A stretch of 64,000 nucleotides of DNA, from assembly GCA_022559845.1 (NCBI GenBank), contig CM040128.1, positions 221,077,643 through 221,141,642 of the forward strand, in the 5' to 3' direction. Positions within the stretch are counted from its first letter, which is position 1. Each line of letters opens with the position of its first letter. The notes under the pieces were generated by a model that had not been told where the DNA came from, made no database searches, and was given only the letters and a program-made list of their open reading frames with translations. Shown here one piece after another: positions 22,766 to 31,816 of the stretch. The DNA comes from Amorphophallus konjac. Taxonomy: Eukaryota; Streptophyta; Magnoliopsida; Alismatales; Araceae. A program made the position numbers and the translations under genes.

Positions 22766-25005
22766 TCGGGTCGTCGTTTAGGAAAACCGTTAGCAACTCG
22801 CCTCCAGGCTCGGATGTTGCGGGTTTTTCCTCGACTTCCCGGGGGCCCTTATTCTTCCCGTCCAACCTTGTGGCTTCGACCGAGATATTATAGCACCTTC
22901 TGGCCATTGCCTGGTTGCCCTGGACTTCCCCCATCCCATGTTTAGTGGGGAACTTCATCTTTTGGTGATAGGTAGAGGGCACCGCTTTCGTTCGGCTAAG
23001 GATCCCTCGGCCGAAGATTGCGTTGTATGCTATCATACCCTTGATCACTATGAAGTCCACCATAACCGTAACGGTTTTGGGTGGGGTGCCGAGAGTAACC
23101 GGCAGGCTCAGGGCTCCCTCGGGATAACTGGCCTGGCCATTGAACCCGCAAAGAGGGGTTCGGATCGGGCGGAGTTTAGACGGATTCTCCCCCATCTTAA
23201 GAAAGCACTCATAAGATAATACATCAGGGGCACTTCCATTGTCAACTAGAATTCTATCTACGTTATAATGGTTTATCGTAGCCGATATAACTAGGGTGTC
23301 GTCATGCCTGGTCAGCCCTTCCAGGTCTTGGCTGGAGAAGACTATGACCTAGGGCTCACTTGGCGGGGCCTTGGGAGGCTCGATGGCTTGGCTCGCCCGC
23401 TCAGCATGACGCTTCCTTCCTCGGATACTATATCCTCCTGATGCTGCTCCTCCAGTGATGACATTGATGTGGACCCCGCGAGGGGCATTGTCGATCTCCT
23501 CTGGGGTGCCTCGGTCTTCCTTATGCCCGACCACGAACCGGGAGAGGTGTCTCTGGCGGACGAGGCGCTCGATCTCATCCTAGAGCTGGTGGCAATCACC
23601 GGTATGATGCCCATGATTACTGTGAAATAGGCAGTGCTTGCTGCGATTGCAACTCTTCGACGTCATTGGCTCGGGTTGGCGGAGGAGGCCCGAGCCTTTG
23701 ATGTCTTCATAAATCTCATACACAGGAGCGGTTAAGGGAGTGTACCGCTCATACTTCCAGGATGGTTTTTTGTGCTCCCCATCTCAGCTTCACCTTTTTC
23801 CTTGGCCTGAGCTTGACTCGGGTGCTCGCTTCTTGTCCCCTTCCGACCCGAGCCGGTTGCGCCTCGGCATGCATTGAGTACTTCTTCGCACTCAGCATGG
23901 CGCAAAGCCAGAGTCACTAGCTAGGTAAGGGTCGAGGGAGGGTGGAGGACAAGTTTGCGATGGAGGTTCTCATCACAGGTGCCTCCGGTCAGTGCGGTTA
24001 TGGCCGAGGCAACATCCAGGTGGGGGATTCTCAGGGATTCCGACTTGAATTGGTTGATATAAGCTCAGAGTTTCTCCCCTTGCACCTGTTTGAGAGCGAA
24101 TAGCCCCGCTATCGACCTTGGGGGGCCGCTGCGGCGAAACTCTCCTTGAACACTCGCCCGAACTACTTGAAGTATCGGATGGATCTGGGGGCGAGGTACC
24201 GGAACCATGCTTGGGCGCCTTGGACCAGGGTGGTCACGAAGGCTCGGCACTTGATGGCGTCGGACGCTCTGTGAAGGGTCATCAGGGCGTCGAAGCTGTC
24301 GAAGTGGTCGGCCGGGTCGCCCTGGCCGTCGTAAGGCTTGAAGGTCGGGAAAGGGATTCTGGGAGAAACCTCCGACTTCAAGATGTAATCAGAGAACAAG
24401 GATTTCTCCTTGTCCTCTACCGAGGAGGTCTTCTGTAGGGCGCGTAGGGTGCCCTCCTACTCTGCGAAGCGCCTCTCGAACTCTCGTAGCCGGTGAGATA
24501 GCTCCGGTTGTTGCTGTGCCGTGGGGCTGGGTGGGTGTCCTGACGTTCCCCAAGGACTTCAGTCTTTGGGTGCGGATGGCGTGCCCCAGGTTTTCCCCTT
24601 TTCGGTGTGGAGGAGGCCTCTTGCTCCAGAGGAGGGGCTTGTGAAGGTCCTCCTGACCTGTTGCGAATGAGCCGCCATCCTCGGAGGGTGAAGCGGCCTC
24701 CGGTAGTGTGCTGGGATGAGTTCTCGCTGTGGGGGGGCTCTCCGGAGGGGCGCGTGACTTTCCTTCCCTGGCCGCCTGGGTCCTTATGAGTTCCACGAGG
24801 ACGTCCAATTTTGTGTTGAGGGCTTGGAAAGCGTCAGCACCCCCGTTGGATGGTAGCTCCACTTCCGCGGGTGGAGGCGGATCGTCGGCTGGGGTGTTGG
24901 CATTGGAGGGGGGTTCTGTTTGGCCTGAGAGGGGCCTTCTCCTGCCAGTACCATGGCCTTTCCCTTATCACCGGTGGACCTCCTCCCCGAACTCCTTTGC
25001 ACCAT
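22766..25005 (-). pseudogene. gag-pro: Element A gag and protease (broken)
   Basis: The ATG at 25005 (MVQRSSGRRS) matches B's gag start. Gag pieces: FQALNTKLDVLVELIRTQAA (24784-24862), FKPYDGQGDPADHFDSFDA (24163-24399) and ALRHAECEEVL (about 23880). A CHHC-type knuckle (HGHHTGDCHQL type) lies at about 23600. Protease and linker (22719-23195) contain LRPIRTPLCGFNG and MVDFIVIKGM. Many frameshifts and stops. Confidence 0.85.
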
Positions 25006-25021
25006 ACTGGCTCTTTGATTG

Positions 25022-25040
25022 TTTCCCACAGACGGCACCA
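25022..25040 (-). promoter_or_regulatory. Element A primer-binding site
   Basis: On the minus strand TGGTGCCGTCTGTGGGAA, two bases inside the 5' LTR. B has TGGCGCCGTCTGTGGGAA. I did not identify the tRNA with certainty. Confidence 0.75.
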
Positions 25041-25042
25041 GA

Positions 25043-25796
25043 TGAAGAGGGGCGATCTCGCACTGGTCCTGAGCTGGAGAAGATGATCACCGAACAGTGA
25101 ACTGCAAGGAAGGGAAACGGATCAGGGGGCCCAGGGATGGTTCCCTGGGGAAAACCCTTCGATGCCTAAGTCAATAGAGCAGTGGTGGAAGCTATGAAGG
25201 GAGGAGGAAGGAGATGCACGAGATCCCTCTCCACCAAGGTGGTGAAGTGGTTCCTTCTCAGGGAGTTTTAGGTGTGAATTGGCCTTACCTTTCGCTGGAG
25301 GGATTCCCAGGTTTAAATAGTGCACCGGTCTCATGAGTCCCGTAAGCTGAGGAGTTACAGGCGAGAGTTACGTCCCCGACGTGGGATCTTTACGTCCTCA
25401 TTATGGGATCTTTATAGCCTTGTAAACTCCTACTCATTAAGGGCTCTCAACGGCAGCGTGGATAAGCAATCGTCGGTCGACCCAAGCATGAAGAGTGCCG
25501 GCCCTATCCAGGCGAGCGGCATAGCTCGGGTGAGGCTCGGTTGGAGTGGGCGTGCCACCAGCCCTTATCCCGGCGAGGGGCATGAGTCGGGCGTGGGTCT
25601 TCCTCCGACCGGACCGACGCTCGGGCCTTCCGAGCCTAAGGGCCGCCGAGAAAGTGCTTGATCCTGAGTGATCTTGTTGGGCTTTTATGCTAAGTGGCCC
25701 CTGAGGGGCAGTCACTTAGATGAGCTGGGCCTCATTTAGTTTTGCTTGGACCTAGTTTGGCCGCTCTTAGGTGGGCTACATAAATCTCCCTCTCCA
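25043..25796 (-). repeat. Element A 5' LTR
   Basis: 754 bp, uninterrupted. Minus-strand promoter-like TATTTAAA at 25312-25320, also present in the partner LTR and in B. Confidence 0.95.
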
Positions 25797-25840
25797 GTAA
25801 TTATTAATTATCTAACTAATCTGACAACTATTTGCATGGT

Positions 25841-25878
25841 CGCTATATCAAATAGCGCCCTAGCCTGGGTCGCTATTT
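25841..25878. repeat. AAATAGCG/CGCTATTT hairpins of F
   Basis: Two overlapping inverted repeats: CGCTAT...AATAGCG (25841-25857) and AAATAGCGCCC...GGGTCGCTATTT (25850-25878). Stem of 8 perfect pairs plus three more across one mismatch. Confidence 0.75.
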
Positions 25879-26570
25879 TACTGAAACTCCCAGAACACAT
25901 CAAGCTCTACGGAAATCAATCTAACAAGCCTATATGCATGCTTATGACCTTGTAGCAATTAGATTGGGCTTGTACTTGAGAACACCTACCTTGTGGTGAT
26001 TTGGTTGATGGAAACGTGAAGAGTATACAAAGAAAATAACCACAAATGATACTCTGTTTTTAACAGAGTAACCGGGTAGAAGGAAGAAGATGATAGCAGC
26101 TTGTTCTTCTAGCTTCAGTAGCCGAAGGCAAAGAACAGTAGTAGCTATGCAACAGATGGTGAAGCAGCAGAGGGTGAAGCACGAAAAGAAGCCTTCTTCT
26201 TCACGTGATGACAAGGGCAACATCTGCTTGGTCAGAAGAAGTAGCAGTAGGTTTATCACAACTTTTGAAAAGAAGAAACCTGTAGCAGAGAGGAAGAAGA
26301 AGAAGATGAAGAACTTTCACGTTCTTCACGTACACGTAGAAGTGGCAGCCTCCCCACTATACGTCCACGGGCAGAAGAGGAAGAGAGCAGTAATGCAGTA
26401 GCAGCACCTCCTTAATCAACAGGGAAGAAGCAAAGCTTCTTCTTGCTTCCGCAACAGCAACGGCACCACGGCCGCGAACGACACAAGGAGCGAAAATGAC
26501 AGCAGAGGTCGACGATGGAGTTGAAGTAAAGAACTCAGAGGCAGTAACCTCTGAAGGTCTCTGGAGGAAC

Positions 26571-26580
26571 CTATTTATAG
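26571..26580 (-). promoter_or_regulatory. TATA box of F's LTR
   Basis: CTATAAATAG on the minus strand. The same decamer is used by C1 (43214-43223) and D (31237-31246, 36551-36560). Confidence 0.6.
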
Positions 26581-26751
26581 GGAGAAAGTTCTCTCATGGG
26601 TAGAATTCGATTGGAAGTAATATTCCTACAGGAAGAATCCTATTGTTATTCAAACTTCCCGACATGTTAATCACTTTCCAGATCAAAACTTTTCCGAATA
26701 GCATCCTAGTTCGAACAAAACACTGCAACGTTGCCTTTCTCATTCTACAGG

Positions 26752-26884
26752 GAAATAGCGCCTATGGTAGAGGCATCCCTTAGAGAAATAGCACCCATGA
26801 TAGAGGCGTCATTCATACAATTGGCGCCTTCATGAAGGGTCTTCAATTTATTAAATACCGCCTTAAGAGAGGGCGCTATTTAAT
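26752..26884. repeat. Four adjacent hairpin units in F's U3
   Basis: Units of about 30-35 bp at 26752, 26784, 26818 and 26850. The last pairs AAATACCGCC with GGGCGCTATTT. The first two keep the 5' arm AAATAGC(G/A)CC and a weaker GAGGC(A/G)TC 3' arm. Confidence 0.65.
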
Positions 26885-26949
26885 TTTTGGCCCATTTGTT
26901 ATTTGTTTTAAGTGTAAGGCCCATTTGGTGTAAATAAACGGTTTTAAAT

Positions 26950-26956
<7 letters not shown>

Positions 26957-27022
<66 letters not shown>
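26957..27022. repeat. (TA)n microsatellite
   Basis: About 33 TA units near the start of F's U3. Confidence 0.97.
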
Positions 27023-27025
<3 letters not shown>

Positions 27026-27086
27026 GGGTTGGGCTTTGATCGTTAGTTTTAAATTTTCAATCCTTCAATTTGCCAGGGTTGCTACA

Positions 27087-29167
27087 GAGAATCTCCTATG
27101 ATGTTGAGGTATCGCGCGCCCAAGAGGTAGGGGTGCTTCAGACCAGCAAGGAGAGTCTCATACTCAGCTATATTATTTGTGGCAGGAAAAGAGAGCTGAT
27201 AAGCGATAGGGATGGTTACTCCTTCTGGAGTGAGGAGAACGACGCCGATTCCATGGCCCTGAGAATTTAATGCACCGTCAAAGTGCAAAGACCAGAAGGG
27301 GAGATGAGTGATTACAACAAGATGTTCATCAGGGAATTTGTCCTGGATTGAATCAGTGCGAGGGATAAGAGAATGAGCAAGATGTTCAGCAATCACGTAT
27401 CCCTTGATCACTTTCTGAACAATGAAGGTGATATCAAATTACAAAAGAAAGCTCTGCCAGCGAGCTAATCTACTAGAAAGGACATGTTTCTCTAAGGGGT
27501 AATGAATTGGGTCCATTTTGGAGATCAGCTTAACTTCATGGGCTAGAAAATGGTGCTTGAGTTTCTAAGCTACCCATACTAATGCTGCGCAGGTCTTCTC
27601 CATGGCAGTATACCTGGATTCAGTAGGATTGAACAACCTAGAGAGGTAGTATGCTGCCCTTTCTCTCCCTTCATCATCCACTTGAGCCAGGACAACTCCT
27701 AGGGAGTCCTCAATAACAGAAATGTATAATATCAAGGGTTTTTCAGGGATGAGAGGTTGTAGAACTGGAGGATTAGATAGATAAGCTCCTCGTAGGCCTT
27801 TTGACGCTGTTCATTCCATTCAAATTTGGCCCCCGCCTTCAATAATTCATAGAATGGGCGGCATCTTTGCGAATTTTGAGATATGAATCTCCTGATGAAT
27901 TGCAAATGCCCAATCAAACCTCGCAGTTCAGTAATATTCTTCGGTGGGGGCATGTCCATTACGGCCTTTGCCTTATTCGGATCGATTGAATCCCCTGTTT
28001 ACTAACTATGAACCCTAGCAATTTCCCCGATGCAACTCCGAACACACATTTCTTGGGATTCATTTTTAATTTGTACTCCCTAACCCTTTGCAACACCTTA
28101 GCTAGAATGGCGGGGTGTTCTTCTTTGGACCTTGACTTCACCAAAATATCATCCACGTAGGCTTCCATATACACGTGCATCATGTCGTGGAAGATAGCCA
28201 TCATTGCCCGCTGATACGTGACACCTGCATTCTTCAATCCAAATGGCATGACAACGTAGCAGTATGTGCCCCAGGGCGTGGTGAACGAGGTCTTCTCTTG
28301 GTCCTTGGGAGCAAGACAGATTTGATTATAACCAGAATATCCATCCATAAATGAGAGGGCTTCATACCTAGCCATGTTGTCTACCAATACATCAATGTGA
28401 GGAAGCAGGAAATCATCTTTCAGACATGCCTTATTTAAGTCCCTGAAATCAATACAGATCCGAATCTTTTCATCCTTCTTAATCACAGGGACTATGTTCG
28501 CCACCCATTGCGGATATAACACAACTCTAATAAACCTTACCTTGTGCAATTTTTCAACTTCCTCCTTTATTCTTAAGGCCATTTGAGGGTGGAATCTTCT
28601 CAATTTTTGTTTAATGGGTGTTGCCCCTAGTTTAAGGATAGGTCTATGTTCAACCAGAGCGGGGTCAAGACCTGGCATGTCCTCATAGGACCAAGCAAAA
28701 GAATCGCTATACTCCGTCAATACTTGGACCAGCTCCGGTTCAACCTGAGGAGGGAGATTAGCGGAAATGATTATGGGCATGGGGTCCTCTTCAGTTCCAA
28801 GATTGATCTCTTTAGTGGGTTCATCCACTACTGATGAAGGTTCATCAAATCTCTTCAGCCCTTGCGCATACTGGTCAACAGTGTCATCCTCATCGCTTTC
28901 CTCATCGTTGGCTGGGTCCTTCTGATCAACAATCTCATAAACGGCCAAACCGTCATTGCTCCACCCCCTTCTACTTCCTCATCATCCTCTAGAACGATTG
29001 TGGTCTCTACAAACTCAAGACATTTGACGAGGGCGTGACATCTCTGGGCTAAATCTTGAAGAAACCTATCTGGAACGGATTTAGAATGACGCATCACAGG
29101 GTGAGCCGCAGACGTGGATGGGCTGACAACACTAGAGCTAGCCTCTACCCCAACTGACTCTACCAAC
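27087..29167 (-). pseudogene. pol: C1 RT, RNase H and partial archaeal-type RNase H
   Basis: 29190 to 27959: the linker FAWSYEDMPGLDPALVEHR, then RT with ICIDFRDLNKAC, SFMDGYSGYNQI, MPFGLKNAGVTYQRA, AYVDDILVKS (intact YVDD) and KLLGFIVSKQG. 27732-27959 continues into the connection (ITELRGLIGHLQFIRRFISQ). Gypsy RNase H is degraded at 27412-27730. Archaeal-type RNase H begins WSLHFDGALNSQGHGIG and stops at YLNIIGDSL, where F starts. Confidence 0.9.
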
Positions 29168-29172
29168 CTAGG

Positions 29173-31548
29173 TGATGTGGCACAGCCCAAAGACCACTAA
29201 ATATGATGGGATGACCCTAGGACTTAGACCCGCAAGCATACAAGCGCTCAATGATTCTCACAATGATGATTTTTGCTCACTCGGCTCACACGTTCACCCG
29301 ATGGGTCCGGGAGATGATGGTGAGGGTCCGAGGCGAGACCCAATTGTCCTAATGGACTTACAATGCTAAGGCTGACCCCCAATGGGCCTGGGAGACCCAG
29401 CTTTGTGGGTGTCTGGCCCGCAAGGCGGGGTGTTGGGTGGCACTCACTCACGGGCCGCGGTGGGCACGAAATCGCTTAAAATTAAGTCCGAGCGCTCTCT
29501 TACCATCCGATGGGCATTCAAGGCAATACTACATTTACAGAAATGAAGCTACAAGGGTGTGATCAGAAGCTCACCTGATCGGTGTGAAGACACCGATCCC
29601 GTTCGGAGACGAGGGCGCGCCGGGAAGCGTGGGTAATTACCCGAACGCTGCGGCGATTGTCGCTTGACCTGAAACTTAAAGAGTATAACACTACACCTCA
29701 CGCAGGAGGGATGAACTTGGGGTGGGGATTAATCTTATTACACCCAAAACTACCTCCACGCAGGGAGGGGCCTTCAGCCGGCCAAGCGGGGTGGGGATTT
29801 ATGCAAAGGAAAAGCCGATCTTCCGAGTCCGCCGGTTCTGCCAATCTGCAGGTTTGCAGGACAGGATGTCGCTGTTGATGCTGCCACGGGATCCACGGGG
29901 CTCCAAACTTGACGAAACCACTGCCAAAAGTTTTTCAGCTGACAGGGGATGAAGCTTGAATTTTTGGGGCAGCTTTGACACCCGAGGCTGGCAGTGCCGA
30001 CGATGGGAACAGGACAGCAATGTCTGGTTCCTGGCAGGTACCGAACTGATGCAGCAGGTTGCAGACATCGCTGTGGCCGATCCTGAACTCCGATTGGGAC
30101 GAGATTGGCGGTGACGCGATCGTGGTCAGAGTAGCTTTGAGCAACAGTTGACGGGGCCTCGATCCAAGGTCAGAGGAGTGCGGGGTAGCCGGAAGAGTAG
30201 GTACAGGTTGAACCTGGTCCCACAGTGGGCAGACTACCCACCCTGACGAAGAAAATGTTAACTTGCAGCTCCGGTGGCCGAATGAGGTCCTTCTTCTTGG
30301 AGGAGACAGCTAACTGGTAGTAGTTTCAGCCCTCCAAAAATGGCGCTCAGATCTTCAGGGAGGAAGTCGTGGTCGGACTGTGACTGCATCTCTGGTTCCC
30401 TGCCTGAGAGCTTCTGTGCAGTTGAGGGAGATCGGCTCCTGCGGACAGCTCCGACCTCGGATGTTGACGAAACCACCTCGCCTTGAAAGCTCTCTGGACG
30501 CCCTTTCCAGAGATGTAGGCCTTGACACCAGGAGGACCAGGAAACGGCCGGTCCTGTTGCGATCTTCAGGACCCAACTCTGCAGCCTGCGACCTGCTTTC
30601 TGAAATGGCAAACTAGCAAGAATGAAGGGAGTGGGAGGGGGTTAACAAAGCTTGAGGATGATGGCTGAAGGTTTAGGGAGGGGGGGAGGACGTGGCTAGG
30701 GCTCCAGGAGGTTAGGAATGGCAGGGATGTAGGGAGAAAGGGGGCTGGAACTGCTAGAGGTGGAGATGGGGGAGTGGATGTGCACAAGAGAGAAGATGAG
30801 TGTGAGGGAAGGTGGGGGGCGAACTTGGCTATGGGAAGGGAGTGGATTTCGACCTAGGGTGAGGGAGGGATGGGAGAGGGGAGGGCAATTCAAATTTGGG
30901 CTTTGGGAGGGGTTAATTTAGCCTTGGGAAGGTGGATAGGTGCCTTGGGAAGTGAAGGGAGGTGGGTGGTAGTTGGGAAGTAGAGTTTGGATTGGTGGAG
31001 GGTTGTTGGGACTAGGTGGAGAGTAAAGGAAGGTTGTGGGAAGTTGTGGGGTATTAATGGAGGTAGGTGGGGGTTGGAATTGAATGAGAGAGGGGGGAGG
31101 AGAGAGGGGAGGTTCGCCCTTGCCTTATGGGAGAGAGAAGGAGAGCTAGAGAGAGAGAGAGGAATGGAATAATGAGAGATTTGAAAGAGTTTTCTTCAAT
31201 ATTCATCAAAAGTTAGTACATGGAGGGAGATGGGGGCTATTTATAGGCAACCCATCTTTACAAGATAAAAATAACCCTTCCATTTAAGGCAAAAGACCAA
31301 ACATGTCCTAGACTCAGTCCAATAGGCTCAAACTAAGGTATTAGGGCCCAATTAGACCAAATAGGGGAAATGGACTAGTACAACATGACATAATAAAAGG
31401 AAATACATGCGACATGACCCAATAAAAGGAAAATTACATATGATAAGACTCAATAAAAGGAGGATACATAAGATGAGAATGAGTCGACCCAAATCAAGGG
31501 TGTGCAGGCGACCCGAGCTATAGCGAGTGTCGTGAGATGTCCTCATCA
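29173..31548 (-). repeat. Element D 3' LTR
   Basis: TATA box CTATAAATAG at 31237-31246 (minus). Positions 30600-31180 are strongly purine/G-rich on the plus strand. One perfect hairpin, GATCGGTGT/ACACCGATC with a 4-nt loop, lies at 29577-29598. ORFs inside are compositional. Confidence 0.95.
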
Positions 31549-31816
31549 AATCCCTCGGGGTGGGGAGAACTCGACCCTGTCGAGTGTGGGTCTGCCTGGC
31601 TGTCATAGTGCTCCAGAATGTCGGGATCCAACCGCAGTAGGTCCTCCCGGCTCACCCAAGCATCCTCTGTCGGGGGACGATTCTTCCACCTAACCAAGTA
31701 GCGCTGATACACCTTGTGCCTCGTAATGATGCTCTGCTCATCCAGTATTGCCTCTATCTGCTCTCGTCGGTCTCTTAAGCTGGGAAGTGGAGTCCCTCCG
31801 GGAGTGTCTCTCATAA
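31518..31816 (-). pseudogene. Element D chromodomain segment, one frame away from the main ORF
   Basis: Open from the C run (31817-31830) to 31518: LRDRREQIEAILDEQ, VYQRYLVRWKNRPPTEDAW and DPDILEHYDSQ, a clear chromoviral chromodomain with a conserved YLVRWK core. The main ORF leaves this frame within the C run, where the count is one base off. The domain is read only if the run length differs, or if slippage occurs. The ORF ends at or just within the LTR edge. Confidence 0.8.

Larger units (their letters stand above)
25802..27086 (-). repeat. Element F 5' LTR (right part), inserted in C1
   Basis: The right end CTACA at 27086 abuts C1 exactly where C1 stops matching C2. On its own strand the LTR begins TGTAGCAACCCTGG. 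A minus-strand TATA box (CTATAAATAG, 26571-26580) lies about 510 bp in, followed by a pyrimidine-rich leader. ORFs here (for example 25942-26259 minus) are Leu/Phe-rich by composition and not supported. The target duplication cannot be checked because the other end is off-window. Confidence 0.55.

Noticed and set aside
25942..26259. Leu/Phe-rich ORF as a small membrane protein
   Set aside because: It lies in the untranslated part of F's LTR next to a TATA box. The composition follows from a pyrimidine-rich leader, with no homologue in the window.
30258..31172. ORFs in D's LTRs (repeated at 35572-36486)
   Set aside because: Present in both LTRs only because the LTRs are duplicates; low-complexity purine-rich composition, no domain.
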